A DNA stretch of 64,000 nt from Saccopteryx bilineata (Eukaryota; Chordata; Mammalia; Chiroptera; Emballonuridae): NCBI RefSeq assembly GCF_036850765.1, contig NC_089495.1, positions 205,159,847 to 205,223,846 of the forward strand, given 5' to 3'. Shown piece by piece: positions 33,175-46,658 of the stretch (its first letter is position 1; each line of letters begins with the position of its first letter). Under the pieces are notes generated by a model. The model saw only the letters and a list, made by a program, of their open reading frames with translations, searched no databases and was not told the DNA's origin. A program made the translations under genes and the position numbers.

Positions 33175-33415
33175 GACGATCGTTTATGGAGCACCTGTCC
33201 CATGTCAGGCACTCTAGATGTGTTATCTCATTTAATTCTCCTTCCCGGCCTCTCTCTATCGTAAGTGGGCTGTTGGCCCCAGTTTCTTTTCTGAGGAAAC
33301 TGGGGTTCTGAGAGATGAAGTTCGTGCCTAGGGTCCTCAGCTTGTACGTGGTGGAACCTGCATTCAGATCCAGATTGGTCTGACTCCAAACCCAGGCTTT
33401 TTCCACTGCTCCACC
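33175..33415 (-). repeat. MIR
   Basis: TTATGGAGCACCTGTCCCAT, TGAGGAAACTGGGGTTCTG and TCTGACTCCAAACCCAGGC. Confidence 0.8.
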
Positions 33416-34142
33416 CTAAGAATAAATGAAGCATTGTTAGTTTAGGACATGCAGAAAGCTACTTAGCAAAAGGATAGCTGGGAAAGCATCTTGGAATGAG
33501 GGTCTCGAAGGACACCTGCTGCCCTCCCAACTGAGAGGACTCTTTTCCCTCATCTACAGGAGGGTGCCCCAGAGCCTGGGGTTACTGCTGGCCTTGGCCA
33601 GAGGCATGTTTGGGCTTAGCCTGCTGAGTATCCCCCAGTTTCCTGCTTTTACCATCTCAGCTGCTGGTCAGGAGGTTTGGGAAGGTGACATCATCTAGCT
33701 GAATCAGCTGCTGCTTCTAGACACATTTACGGGAACTGAAAGTCATTGCCCCTTCCTTCCCACTCTGCAGCTCCGTTCAGAGCAAGGCTGGGGAGTGGCT
33801 GTTCCACCTGTCTACGGGGTCTTGACTGGAACAGTGCTCCCTTCTTAAAAAGGCACCTTTTCCTGGAGAAAGCTGTCCTCAAGACTTCTCAAGCTAAGGG
33901 AGCAGAGTGCTCTTAAGGGATAGCAGGGTTTGCAGGCAGCCCCCCATCCCTCTCCTGAGAACTTCTGATCCTCCTCATCTCATTTGTCTAATTCAAGGCT
34001 CAGGCCTAACACTGTAGAATGGGCAAATAAGATGTTATTTGTGGACTTTGTTGTTAAGATATTTAGACTCTGGTCCAGAGGACAAAAAGACAGATTTCAG
34101 AGCAGAGCAGCCACTACACTGTGATCTGTTGAATATCCCTTG

Positions 34143-34521
34143 GCCCTGGCCAGCTGGCTCAGTGGAATAATGTTGGCCCATGTATGGACGTCCCAGATTC
34201 GATTCCCGGTCAGGGCACACAGGAGAAGCAACCATACTTCTCTACCCCTCCTCCTCTCCCTTTTCTCTCTCTCTCTTCCCCTCCTGCAGCCATGGCTCAG
34301 TTGGAGCAAGTCGGCCCCGGGCACTGAGGATGGCTTCATGGCCTCACCTCATATACTAAAAATAACTCAGTTGTTGAGCAACAGAACAAAGGCCCCAGAT
34401 GGGCAGCACACTGCCCACCCAGTACGGGGCTTGCTGCATGGATCCTGGTTGGGGCACATGCAGGAGTCTCTCTTCTTGCCTCCTTGCTTCTCACTTAAGG
34501 AAAAAAATAAAAATTTTAAAA
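34143..34521 (+). repeat. SINE-A, older form
   Basis: Diverged copy. Flanks GAATATCCCTTG and GAATATCCCCTTG. Its CTCF-like box has decayed. Confidence 0.85.
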
Positions 34522-35629
34522 ATGAATATCCCCTTGACCCAGTAACCGAAAAGGAAAATAATAAGTGAAATACATTAAAAAAGAAAGAAAATCAAAAGAA
34601 AGTAATAAAAAGATGGTTCAGGGCCAGGTGAGGACAACAGACAGCTCACTTACCCACCAGGGTATGTGGCTCCGTAGGTTTTTAGAATATTACATAACAT
34701 GTAATGCATTCAGAAGTGTGCCTGGTACCCAGGGAATGCTCAGTAAATGGTGGCCCTGTAGTTAGGTTCTCAGAAGAGGGACAGCCCATGGGGGATGGTT
34801 GCGGAAGGCTTCCTGGAGAAGTTTGATTGAACTGGACATCAGAGCCTGGGTAGATGGATGGATGCTGGCTGGAGGCAGCCTGTTCAGGTGGGAAGAGGAC
34901 AGGCTGGGTGCTGGCAGTCTGCTGTATCGTCTTTGACAGGTGACTTGATCTCCCTGAGCCTCAGCCTCGTGTTTTTCTTCTCTGTGAGACGTGGGCACTG
35001 CTGGAACCCACCTCGCAGGACATTTGAGGGAGCTAGTGAGGTGCTGTATTGATGATGGACACTGGCAAGTGAAGTCCTCAGTGTGTACTTCAGGTGCTGT
35101 TTCTTGTTTGGCGGGGCACCAGCTCTGGACAGGCTGGGAGTGGGTGTGAGGGGCACACCTCAAGCTCATCCCCTCTTACCTGGACGGCTCCCCCAGCCGT
35201 CTCCCCGCTGCCGTCCCTGTCCTGCTTGGATCTGTTACTCACATAGCACCCAGTGACCCTTCTAAAATAGAAGCCAGAGCCTGTCAGTTCAAAACTCTCC
35301 AGTGACTATTAATCAGAATAAAAGCCAGGGTGTATGCAGTGCAGGGACAGATGAAGGACAGTCGCCTAGAAATGAGTGCCCTGGGCTCCTTTATTCTCAG
35401 GAGCAGCCATGCTCCAGCTCCGGTGTCTGTGCATGTGCATGTGTGCAGGCCCCAGTGGGTGACTCAGTGGTCATGGTGCACGTGCACGCCCAGGACATTT
35501 CATAATAGTAAAGGACACTGACTACACTGCCTTGCAGCTACCAAAGGTCATGAGGGCTGAGAATGCCAAGGGCACTCAGGCAGGCCTTCTTCCCCTTGAA
35601 TCTGAGTCATTTCCTGAGAGAGATGTTGG
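34522..35629. other. Intron segment, no gene recognised
   Basis: Some MIR/L2-like pieces (for example 34690-34760) but nothing firm. Confidence 0.4.
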
Positions 35630-35995
35630 CCATTCATTCATTTGTTCATTAACAAATATTTATTGAATGTGTGCCATGTGTTAGGCACTGACCTATAGAT
35701 TGGGCCTACAGTGTTAACAAACTAAAGTCCCTGCTTTCACTATGCAAGCAGGCCGGGAGCCAAGAGACCAGTAAGAAGCCTGCACGTGATGATGGTGGTT
35801 TGTACGAGGGTGGAGGTGTGATAGAAGTGGTGAGCAGTGGTCAGAACTTTGATATAATTTGAATGTCAGGCCAGCTGGATCTGCTGATATTGGATAAGTA
35901 GTGTGAGAGAGAGAGGGGTCCAGGTTTGGGGCTTGAGCAACTGGAAGAAGCTGCTGCCATTTAATGAGAAGGGGAAGATGTCCTGGCCTGTCCTG
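35630..35995 (-). repeat. L2
   Basis: ACAAATATTTATTGAATGTG, GTTAGGCACTGACC and GTGGTGAGCAGTGGTCAG fit the L2 complement. Confidence 0.8.
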
Positions 35996-36004
35996 GGTTC
36001 CTGA

Positions 36005-36235
36005 GAGGACTGTGAAGTCGGACTGCTTGAATTAAAGTCCTAGTTTGCTTGCTGTTTGACTTTGGGTAAGGCTTTAACTTTACCAAGCCTCAGTTTCCTC
36101 GAATGTAAGTCTTCTGTCTAGACCATAGGCAGTTGGGTGCTGTGAAAACTAAACGGGTCATCTGTGGTAAGGATTTAGGACAGTGCCTGGCATATAGATA
36201 CAGTACGCCCCCAGTAAGAAAGCATTAGTTCTGAT
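36005..36235 (+). repeat. MIR
   Basis: TGACTTTGGGTAAGGCTTTA, CCTCAGTTTCCTCGAATG and GACAGTGCCTGGCATATAG. Confidence 0.85.
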
Positions 36236-36899
36236 TATTTATTGTGGAAGGTAGGGAATCCCAGGACTGAGCAGGCAGCAGGTCCTACCCCCCCACACAC
36301 ACACACCTCCGCCACTCCCTCAGGAAGCCCACCCTCTAAGAGGCAGCTCAGACACCATCTGTCCAGCATAGAAAAGCCCAGGGAGACAGTTTTGGGGGGA
36401 CGGTAAATAGATGAGCCCTCCCCAGGAAACCTAATCTCATTCTCAGCAGGTGCTAATCCCAGCAGCCTCCCTTGGTATCTGAACCCAGCCCAGCCCGTGC
36501 CTTCCGCACCCCACCCTGAGTCCCAGACCTTCTTCCCCTTCTCACCAACTCCAAGCTGCCACCAGGATACTTCCTTACCAGATGGAGGGGCTCTGACAGG
36601 AGGAAACCACCGTCCATCTGACTGGGCCCAGTCCCTCACATGTATCAGGTCACCAAGGCTTCAGGTGCCACCTGTCTAGAGCACCCCTCCCCCCCAGGTG
36701 CCAGTTCCTGGGCGTGGTGCTTGATCCTGGCGGATCCTGGCTGTAGCCAGCTGGAGTCAGGGACTCCCACTGTGCCCCAGCTGCCACCTGCCCTCCCACC
36801 CCCAGGCAGAGAAACTAGCTTAACCCTTTGGATACCTCACATGCAGCCAGTTAGCTGCTGCACTCTTCCAGCACACTTTTCAAAAGAAACATCATAAAT

Positions 36900-38200
36900 A
36901 CAATGGAGAACAGCTATTGCATATATAAGGTTTCAAAAGTAGGGAAATGATCATCTGTAAATTTATTACCCAGTGTAAGAAATAAATGTTTATGAATACC
37001 TTAGAGCCCCCACTGTGTATCCTTCTCCAGTCAGCCAGCCCTACCGTCTTCCTGAGACTCCTGTTTGTCATTGCCTCACCTTTTTTCAAAAAGGTTTTAC
37101 TGCACATATAGATACTATTCTACATGCTTTTAAATTTCATTTAAATATTATACTGCTTGCATTCATCTCCAGTTTGCTTTTTTCATTCAACATTGTGAGA
37201 CCCATTGATGTTATGAGTACACCTGTAGCTCATTCATTTTCATATCCCTTTGTATGATTATGTCTCAAGTTGTGTATCCATTCTACTGTCAGTGGTTATT
37301 TGGGTCCTTTCCTTGTTTTCGCTACTTCAAACAATGTGGTTTTGAACATTCTGCATGTGTCTCCTGCACATGCACATGTTCAAGAGTTTCTCCAGGGTAG
37401 TGGTTTAGAAGACTTAGCTGCCCAGTAGAATTACCCAGAGGGCTTGTTAAACCACACTGTGCTGGGCTCCACCCCCACCGTGTGAGATTCTGTACGTCTG
37501 GGTTGGGGCCCTGATAATTTGCATTTCTAGCACGGTCCCAGATGCTGCTGCTACAAGTCTTGGGACCACCCTTTGAGAATCATTGCTGAGGGTATATACC
37601 CAGGAGTCAGATTACTTGATGGAGGTAACGCTCAGTTGTTTTTCTATATGTTTTGAAGAGTTTACTGCCAGCACGAGTTTCCATCCCTTTACACCTTGTT
37701 AATACTTGATATGGTCAGACTTTAAAATTTTAATAGAGCTTGTGGTTGTGAGATGGTATCTTGTGGTTTAAGTTTTGCATTTCTCAGATTACAAGTGGGG
37801 TTGAGAATCTTTTCTTATACCTGTTGACCATTCATGTTTCCCCTTTTGTAAAATACCTGTTCAAGTCCTTGCTGTTTTCTTTTGATTTTTTTTCTTATGC
37901 ATTTGTAGGGATTCTTTATGTATTCTGAATACTGATCTTTTGTCTACACGTTACAAATATAGGCTCTCAGTTTGTAGTTTTTTCACTTTTTGTGTAGTCT
38001 TTTCATGACTAGAATTTCTTCATTTTAATATAGTTGAGTCTTCTATGATTCACACATTTCATATTTTGTTGAAGAAATCCTTTCTTAACTGGTGATCCCA
38101 AAGACATTTGTCTACATTTTCTTCTAAAAATGTTAAAAGTTTTGTCTTTCACGTTTAGTCTTTAATAAATCTGAAATTGACTCTCATGTCACCTTAGTAT
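36900..38200 (-). repeat. Old L1 3' region
   Basis: ATACCCAGGAGTCAGATTAC, GTGAGATGGTATCTTGTGG and CTGATCTTTTGTCTACACGT are typical of complemented old L1 3' ends. Confidence 0.6.
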
Positions 38201-38466
38201 TTTTATTGGTGGAATACCTCTATTTCAGTAGTTTTTTAATGTCTACAAATCTGAATTATTTATAACTTGAGTTGTACCTAGAGCCTTTTATATACACCAC
38301 ATTAATACTTCACATTGAGCAAAGGTGCACTCTTTGGGAGAGAGTTATGATCACATTTAAAACCCTTCCAACATTTTTGTTAGATTTTTTCAAATTTTAG
38401 ATCTGATAAATGGTATTATGGCTATAGTTTTGTTTGTTTTTTTCCTCTTTAAGATTCCTTATTTTT

Positions 38467-38653
38467 GCCTGACCTGTGGTGGCACAGTGGATAAAGCGTC
38501 AACCTGGAAACGCTGAGGTTGCCGGTTCAAAACCCTGGGCTTGCCTGGTCAAGGCACATATGGGAGTTGATGCTTCCTGCTCCTCCCCCCTTCTCTCTCT
38601 CTCTCTCTCCCCTCTCTATAATGAATAAATTAAAAAATCTAAAAAAAAAAAAA
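38467..38653 (+). repeat. SINE-B
   Basis: Duplication AAGATTCCTTATTTTT at 38451-38466 and 38654-38669. Confidence 0.92.
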
Positions 38654-39049
38654 AAGATTCCTTATTTTTTAGTAATGCACACTCAACTATGTCTGGAAAT
38701 TGCTTTAAATGATACAGGGATGAGGGAGAGTGGTTGGGAAACAGACGACATAAGGTTAGTACTGAGTCAGATTAGTACTGAGTCAATATTTATTGAAGCA
38801 GAGTGATGGGTCCATGGTGGTTCATTTAATCATTCTGTCTGCTTTGTACATGTCCTAGTATTTTCATAGTAAAGTAAAAAATATGCAAGAACTATTTCTA
38901 GGGTTACTTATGAGGTAAAGCATCTTTTCTTACATTTATTAACCATTTGTATTTCTTCCAGGGTTTGATTCAGCACATTTATTGAGTGCCTTCCAGTCCC
39001 AGGCCCTGGATACAAAGATACCACTTTTATGTGTCAAGTGTAGTTGTTA

Positions 39050-39235
39050 CTTGTACCAAGCACAGGCACATTATCTGGTAATACCCAACACAGAAGGCCT
39101 TTATTTGAGAAAACTAAAGCTCAGGAAGGTTAAATAGCGTGACATGGTCGCTGACTCAAGCTAGTAAGTGGTGTAGCTGGGATTTAAACCCAGATTTGAA
39201 GCTTCTAACACCTGTGCCCTAAACACCTTTGACTG
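39050..39235 (-). repeat. MIR
   Basis: AAACTAAAGCTCAGGAAGGT and AGTAAGTGGTGTAGCTGGGA. Confidence 0.8.
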
Positions 39236-39584
39236 CCTAGCAAGAGGAATACCATATGGTCTTAGAGTCTAAAAGAGATGAGAAATCAGGCTCAGAGAGA
39301 GTAACTGACCAAAAGAACACAGCCAGGAAGCAGTAGAGTCTTCGAGGGGTGGTTGGGGGCTGCCCACATATGTCTGACCTGAGGCCTGTGATCTGTACTG
39401 AGCTACCATTTTGCCTTCCATGGAAAGCGTTTCCAGCGCTAATTAGGACTCTCTCCAGCCAAAGCTTCAGTTGCTATAGAGAGCCATAAGTCACTGGTTT
39501 TTGGTGTTCCTCTATTGGCCATCAAAGAGCCACAGACATAAACCATCTATGATTAACATACTAATGACAATGTAGTTGCTGTCA

Positions 39585-39785
39585 TTTATTGAGTCCTAAT
39601 TATGTGCAAGACATATAAGGTGCACTGTGTTATATTTTTAACCATCACGGTAATCCTGCTTGGAAGACATTGTCCCAATTAGAAAACTGAGAGTGAAATA
39701 AGTTAATAGTTCCGAGGTCAAATTCTAGTGAGGACAGAACCCAAATCTAATCTGTTAGACTCAGAAGCCTACTCACTCTGCTGTT
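39585..39785 (-). repeat. MIR
   Basis: CATTTATTGAGTCCTAATTA, CAATTAGAAAACTGAGAGTG and AGGACAGAACCCAAATC. Confidence 0.75.
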
Positions 39786-40034
39786 CCACGGGCTCCCTTG
39801 GCTTTCTCTGTCTCTTCTCTTCTTTGGTTTGGTGCCCTCGCTAGAGGGTGAGTCTGGCTTCTCCACCTCACACTGACTGCTTTAAAGGAGAGAACCTGTA
39901 GTTTCCATGTGCCCTGTAACCCCCACCCCAGAAATTTGCACAGAGCAGCCAGAGTGGGCTGCCACAGGATGCCTGAGAATCGGTGGGTGACCACTGGTGA
40001 CGACCCCCGTGATACTGCCTTAGAGGACCCAGCC

Positions 40035-40350
40035 CCCAGTCATATAACAGGTTCTCGTTGAGCACTTGTCATGTGCTTACTGCTCCAGTGGGAGAGACGG
40101 GAAGTATGAAGTACAGGCCTAGCACAACAGCTTAAATCATGAGACTGCAAGTACTAAAGTAAATGAAAAGATGACGAGGGTTAGAGGAGTTCAGAGCAGA
40201 GAGGAAGCATGACAATTATAATAGTGGCAAACATGTCTTGGTCACTGTAGGTCTTGTGCCCATTTTATAAATATGGACCCTGAGACCCAGAATATACATG
40301 ATCAGCCCAGGATTGCACAGCAAGTAAGTGTCAGTTAGAACTCTGAATCC
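40035..40350 (-). repeat. L2 and MIR fragments
   Basis: TTGAGCACTTGTCATGTGCT (L2/MIR-like), then CCCATTTTATAAATATGGAC and CACAGCAAGTAAGTGTCAG (MIR). Confidence 0.6.
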
Positions 40351-40904
40351 CTCCACAGCCTCTCAAGGGAGAGTGCTCTGGGCTCTGTTCGGTGGCCTGA
40401 AGCCTCCAGGTAAAAGGAGCCTGGCAGGATAGACCGAAGAGAGATGAGAAGGGAGAGGCTGAGATGTTGTAGGAGGAAGGTCTAATAAGTGGAGCCATAA
40501 TATCCCTAAGATACAGTTTGCTCCTTCCACCCTCCTTTCGAATATGGGGAAATGTAGGCTTAGGCCACAAAGTCATAACACGTGACCATTAACTGAGGTT
40601 TCTCCAGTGCTTCTTGTGCCCATACATTATCTCCTGTAGCCTCTGATTAGGCGAGGAGGTCATCCCCTTACTGTGGGGGAAACCGAGGTCTTCTGATTTA
40701 AAATCCCATCTACGCTCTGTCCATGTTTCTGCAGTAGGAGAACACTGGCTTTGCAGTCAGACACACCTGGGCTTGAACCCCACCTCCTTCATGTTTCTAA
40801 AATCTTAAGGTTTGCAAGTTGGGTGATTCCAGGTAAAGAACAGGACCTTTGGGAGGCAGGAATATGCTAAGGAGTGGACAACATAAGAGAGACATAATAA
40901 CATC

Positions 40905-41035
40905 AAAGATCTAGGTATGAAGAAAGTGAGGTGCCCCGAGGGGTGGTGAAGTTACTTGCCCAGGATCACACAGTGAGTTAATAAATGGCAGCACAGGGAT
41001 TAGAACTCGGGTCTCTGGTCTTCTAAGACAGATTA
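40905..41035 (-). repeat. MIR fragment
   Basis: GAAGTTACTTGCCCAGGATC and TTAGAACTCGGGTCTCTGG. Confidence 0.75.
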
Positions 41036-41391
41036 CTACAGTTTCCTTACACAGCACTGCTCCCTGAGGAGGCGTGGAGCCAAAGCCTAGGGATCAAGTC
41101 ATGGCACTTTCCAGCTAGAGAGAGGGCCTTAGAGATCATCTGGTCCATCCTCCACACTTGACAGATAAAAATAGTGAGGCCCAGGGTGTTTAATTTCCAT
41201 GTCTGTAACCACACAGAGCTATTACAGAGCAGGAGTAAGCCCACTGGTCCTTTCTACACTACCATGCAAAACTTCCAAATTGCCTTTTTTCCCCCATGCA
41301 AATCTAAAGCTTCACTCCAAATGCCAATAACAATTAGAACAACTGGCTTGGGGAGTTTTGTTCCCAAGTACAATCTCATTTCCTCAGTTCT

Positions 41392-41765
41392 TTTTTTTTT
41401 TTTTTTTTTTGTATTTTTCCGAAGCTGGAAACAGGAGAGACAGTCAGACAGACTCCCTCATGAGCCCAACCGGGATCCACCTGGCACGCCCACCAGGGGG
41501 CAACGCTCTGCCCACCAGGGGGTGATGCTCTGCCCCCTCTGGGGCGTAGCTCCTTTGCAACCAGAGCCACTCTAGCGCCTGGGGCAGAGGCCAAGGAGCC
41601 ATCCCCAGTGCCTGGGCCATCCTTGCTCCAATGGAGCCTCCGCTGCGGGAGGGGAAGAGAGACAGAGAGGAAGGAGAGGGGGAGGGGTGGAGAAGCAGAT
41701 GGGCGCTTCTCCTATGTGCCCTGGCTGGGAATCGAACCCGGGACCTCTGCACGCCAGGCCGACGC
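41392..41765 (-). repeat. SINE-A, two-box, 5'-truncated
   Basis: Duplication TTCCTCAGTTCT/TTCCTCAATTCT at 41380-41391 and 41766-41777. It lacks the A box end. Two CCACCAGGGGG boxes lie 23 bp apart (from about 41488). Confidence 0.9.
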
Positions 41766-41777
41766 TTCCTCAATTCT

Positions 41778-42895
41778 TAGTGAGGATAATATAGTAAAAG
41801 TGGATAGAGCTTCAGTGGAAGATTTGCTTAGAAAAAGGATAAAAATGTGATCCTCTCTGAGATCTATGGGAGGTCCTTAAAGCCAGGAAAGGACAGGTCA
41901 GCCCCTCGCCTGTCCCAGCTGGCTCAGCACTGTCCTGCCCCGCTCACAGTGGGCCTCGGAAGGCCCAGCTTTCCCTTGGCAGCTGCATCTGGTGAACACC
42001 AACGGAAATCCCTGGTATTTTTCTTTGTAGGCAACCGACCATGGAGATGTGAGTCAGACATTGCTGTCCTGGCAGTTGCAACAGTTCTAGCTTTACACCC
42101 CCACCCCCCGCACCTGTGGCCATGTTTGCTGAGCCCCGTGGGAATGGGAAAAGCTGTTCCCCTCCAAACTGATCAAATCCATGTGGGCAGAGCTGGCTGG
42201 GACTTAGGAGGGTCCTAGAAGAGATCATCTAGAATGTGAGGACCTGGAGGTGGCTGTCTTTTTCCCTCTTAATGTCTGATGCCTGGTGTGACTAGTAGCG
42301 GGGTTGGCAGTACCTCTGCTCCGCTCAGCTTAGAGTCATCATCACTGATGGAGCTGACTGAGAGGGTCCCAGACTGCCCCCTTGGTTCAGCTGGGCCCCC
42401 AGGCCTGCACCTGAACGCCCATGCCTGGATGGTGTTTACAGATTGAAGCTGCCACCCTTTGGGACCCGTTGGGACCTAGTCTGTTTTCATTTCTGTTCTC
42501 AGCTGTCTGGTCTCTACGGGCCTCACCTCCAGGTTTCTGTGTCCTGTCCCCATGATGCTGCCACATGAGGCCCTTCCAGCCTGGCACACTGCTCTTTGGC
42601 CTTTGTTCTCTGCAGCAGAACTGCCAGTTCTGTGCCTGGCCCAGGGGAGAGCTTGCCTGGCCCCTCTGACAAGCTGTGTTGGTCTAGCCGAGCTGCATCT
42701 TTCCCAAGATTCAGTCCCTTTGTGCCCTGAGGGGTGGGACTATGGTTCTAAGGCACAGAGGAGGCACTTGTGTGGCTGCTTTGGGCTGACCTCCAATTGG
42801 CTGGCTATTCTGTTCTGCTTTCTCCTGTCCCGGGCCTCACGTATCTCCTTTCTAAAGATAGGGGACCAAGATTGGTACATAAACCATTGGTCTTC
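41778..42895. other. Intron segment, no gene recognised
   Basis: GC-moderate unique-looking DNA. Confidence 0.4.
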
Positions 42896-42913
42896 AAGAT
42901 AATGTATAAGTGA

Positions 42914-43097
42914 GGCCTGACCTGTGGTGGCGCAGTGGATGAAGCGTTGACCTGGAAAGCTGAGGTTGCCGGTTCAAAACCCTGGGCTTGCCTGGTCAAG
43001 GCACATATGGGAGTTGAAGCTTCCTGCTCCTCCCCCCTTCTCTCTCTCTCTCTCTCTCCTCTAAAATGAATAAATAAATAAAAATAATTAAAAAAAA
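42914..43097 (+). repeat. SINE-B
   Basis: Duplication AAGATAATGTATAAGTGA at 42896-42913 and 43098-43115. Confidence 0.93.
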
Positions 43098-43396
43098 AAG
43101 ATAATGTATAAGTGATATGGAAATGAACATATTTTAATAGTGTTTTTATTTTAAGTTGATTTCTATCTGTAGCAAATATTGGTTTTTTATTTATGATAGT
43201 AATAATATAAGTTGCCTTTTATTTCATTTATTTAGCAAATACTCAGTGTCTACTCTACACCTTAGCACTGTTCTAGCCACTAGGAATGGCTGTCTTCATG
43301 GAGATGACATTCTATAAGTCTGAGTGCAATGGTGGGGATTGACGATGACTAGGCAGCTTTTGGTATTAGTCTGTTTTTTTGATACAGTGATTGGGA

Positions 43397-43526
43397 CCCT
43401 GACCGATTAGTTAGCTCAGTCAGAGCATCATCTCAAAACACTAAGGTTGAAGGTTTGATCCCCCATCACGGCACAAATGGGAAGCAACCAGTGAATGGAT
43501 GTACTGCTAAGTGTGGCAACAAATAA

Positions 43527-43561
<35 letters not shown>

Positions 43562-43662
43562 CTCCCTCTCCCTCCCCTGCCCCTTTTCCTCACTCCCCAT
43601 CTATCTCTCCCCCTTCCAGCCCTCCTTTTCTCTCTAAAAATCAAGCAATTAAAAAAAAAGAT
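43397..43662 (+). repeat. SINE-D
   Basis: Diverged head TTAGTTAGCTCAGTCAGAGC. Duplication TGATTGGGA at 43388-43396 and 43663-43671. Long CT-rich tail. Confidence 0.8.
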
Positions 43663-43937
43663 TGATTGGGAAAGGCTTCTCTGAGGAAGAGGCATGTGAA
43701 GTGCATGTGAACTGTGCTACCGAGGGAGTAAGCCATGTAACAATCTGTGACATTCCAGACCAGGGAACAGTGTTCCCAGGGGGAGAGGGCGTGCTGGGCA
43801 CATTTGAGGAAGAGCAGCAGCGATGGAGGCAGAAAGTGGGAGACGGTGGTTTGTGTGAGCCGTGGGAATTACTCTGGCTCTTCCCCTGGGTGAGATGGGA
43901 AGGCAGTGGAGTGTTTGACCAGACAGGATCTGACTGC

Positions 43938-44160
43938 TTTTATTTAGTTATTTATTTTTAAATTTACTTACTGATTTTACAGAGAGAGAGAAAAGAGAGA
44001 GATGGGGAGGGGGTACAAGAAGTATCTACTCATAGCTGCTTCCCTTTAGTTGTTCATTGATTGCTTGTCACATGTGCCTTGACCAGGCAAGCCCAGGGTT
44101 TGGAACCAGCGACCTCAGCATTCCAGGCAGCGCGCTATTCACTGTGCCCCACAGGCCAGG
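43938..44160 (-). repeat. SINE-E (older SINE-B relative)
   Basis: Duplication CAGGATCTGACTGC at 43924-43937 and 44161-44174. Contains CATAGCTGCTTCCC, not seen in young SINE-B. Confidence 0.85.
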
Positions 44161-44493
44161 CAGGATCTGACTGCCTGTAGAGGGCCTCTAGGAGAAGAAC
44201 CTCACTAGGAGATAAGCTGGGAGACCAGTGAGGAGGTTGTTTCAACAATACAGGCAGAAAAGGATGTGGACTTGGACCGGATGACGTTGGTAGAGGCGGG
44301 GCGAAGCTGCAGGTTGGGGTCGACTTTGAACACAGACCCAGTGGGATTTGCTGACAGATCAAAGCTACAGAGGGTTTAAGGATGACTCCAAGGCCTCCAG
44401 GCTTTAGAACCCAGAAGGATGAAGCTACTACCATTTGGTTAAAATGGGGAAAGACACAGAAAGGTTATATTGGTGGGAGGGAGTAAGAATTTT

Positions 44494-44881
44494 CTTTCTT
44501 TCTTTTTTTTTTTTTGTATTTTTCCAAAGCTAGAAATAGGGAGGCAGCCAGACAGACTCCCGCATGTGCCCGACGGGGATCCACCCAGCACGCCCACCAG
44601 GGGGCGATGCTCTGCCCATCTGGGGCATTGCTCTGTTGCAACCAGAGCCATTCTAGCGCCTGAGGCAGAGGCCATGGAGCCATCCTCAGCACCTGGGCCA
44701 ACTTTGCTCCAGTGGATCCTTGGCTGTGGGAGGGGAAGAGAAAGACAGAGAGGAAGGAGAGGGGGAGGGGTGGAGAAGTAGATGGGCGCTTCTCCTGTGT
44801 GCCCTGGCCGGAAATCGAACCCGGGACTCCTGCACGCCAGGTCGACGCTCTACCACTGAGTCAACCCGCCAGGGCCAGGGG
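44494..44881 (-). repeat. SINE-A
   Basis: Duplication GGGAGTAAGAATTTT/GGGAGTAAGACTTTT at 44479-44493 and 44882-44896. CTCF-like box at 44592-44609. Confidence 0.9.
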
Positions 44882-44916
44882 GGGAGTAAGACTTTTCAGT
44901 ACATTTATTTAAATTT

Positions 44917-45266
44917 AAAAAAAAAATTTTTTTTTTTAATTTATATTTTTACAGGGACAGAGAGAGAGTCAGAGAGAGGGATAGACAGTAACAGAGAGAG
45001 ATGAGAAGCATCAATCACCAGTTTTTCATTGCAACATCTTTGTTGTTCATTGATTGCTTTCTCATATGTGCCTTGACCACAGGCCTTCAACAGACTGAGC
45101 TCGAGCCAGCAACCTTGAGTCCAAGCTGGTGAGCTTTTTTTTATTTTTTAAATTTTGTTCAAGCCAGATGAGCCCGCGCTCAAGTTGGCAACCTCTGGGT
45201 CTCAAACCTGGGTCCTTCTACATCCCGGTCCGATGCTCTATCCACTGCGCCACCGCCTGGTCAGGC
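44917..45266 (-). repeat. SINE-C
   Basis: Duplication CATTTATTTAAATTT at 44902-44916 and 45267-45281. Confidence 0.9.
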
Positions 45267-45281
45267 CATTTATTTAAATTT

Positions 45282-46164
45282 TTAAAAAGTAAGTCAACTA
45301 AAAAAAAAAAAAGTCAACTGATAGAAAAATGTTAATAATAGTAATGACAGATAAGGACAACACAGTGATGGCTGAAATTGAGGATAGTGGGAACAGAAGT
45401 GTACTACTTCCTTCTGGCTCTCAAATTCCACTGTGGCGATTTCAGACCCCACAGCCTGCCATTTATGAAGAATGGGAACTTGAGACTCCACCTAGAATGT
45501 AACCGACGCAAAAGGAATGAGGAACCCTTGGACCAGCTTAGCTCTTGTTAGTTCTGGGGGACCTGGGAGGTCCTTGCGCACGCCCTGGCTCCTGGTACTG
45601 CCTCGTTCACTCGCTCTCTGACGCACGGAGCTCCGTCTGCTGATAGGCTCTGCAGACAGCACAGGTCTGACGCCCTCTCCCTCCTGATAGAAAGCAAGCT
45701 ATCTCTGCCTCCACCTTCACACCAGGCCCGGCCTTTCCTCGACCCTGCACGAATCTGGGGCTCAGGTGCTGTGTCTGCTGAAAGTGGGCAGTCACAGCCC
45801 AGGCGGGCCCTGGCCCTCTCTTTGTCTCTGTCCAGTCTTTCCTTCTGCTGCTGTCTGTCATCTACCCTTAGGGGCTTGGGAGCACATGGCTTTGCCTCAA
45901 AGAGGGCAGAAATGGTTTTGTCTTAATTCATTCCATAGGGTTCCAGTTGTTATCAAGCTGGGAAAAATGCTCAGAGACTTTTCCTTGGCTTTTTGTAGAT
46001 GAGAAACAGAAGGCCAGAGAGATGAGCAACTCCCACAGTCTGCATCCCAGTGGCCAGCACATCCTTTCAGATCTGCTTTTTAAAATAAATTCAGAACCTG
46101 CCTGCTTCTCACCAACTCCCCCAGCACTGCCTTGGCTTAGCCACCGTCCTCCTCCTGACTGAGG
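45282..46164. other. Intron segment, no gene recognised
   Basis: Unique-looking DNA with no supported feature. Confidence 0.4.
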
Positions 46165-46627
46165 TGTCATCTCCTCAGCTGACCTCTTGCTCCCACCCTG
46201 GCCCCTGGAGGGCTCCCCAGCAGCCCAGAGGGATCCTGTTAAAACCAAAGTCAGGTCACGTCCCTCTGCTGCTCACAACCCTGCAGTGTTCCCATGTCAC
46301 TCAAAGGACGAGCCCAAGCCTTAATGGCCTTCAGGGTCCTGCACAATCTGGCCTTTGACCCCATTGCTACCGTTCTTTTCTTGTTCACTCGGCCTCAGCC
46401 ACGCTGGTGTCTTTTACTGAAACACCCCAATTATATTCCTGCCTCAGGGCCTTTGTGTATGCTATTCCTCTGCCTTTCCTCAGATCCTTGCTGTGCCTGT
46501 TCAGGTGATCAAATGTCACTTCTCAGGAGGTGACCTTGGGTTCTAATCCTACCCTCTTCCACATTTTTCTCTAACCCCTTTTCTCTCATTTTTCCTTTTA
46601 GCACTTACTGCTATCTGACACATTCAT

Positions 46628-46630
<3 letters not shown>

Positions 46631-46658
<28 letters not shown>

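Larger units (their letters stand above)
43200..44900 (-). repeat. Long L2, split by three SINEs
   Basis: TTTAGCAAATACTCAGTGTC, CTTCTCTGAGGAAGAGGCAT, GATGGGAAGGCAGTGGAGTG, CCAGTGAGGAGGTTG and AAGGATGACTCCAAGGCCTC run in the order of the L2 complement. Confidence 0.8.
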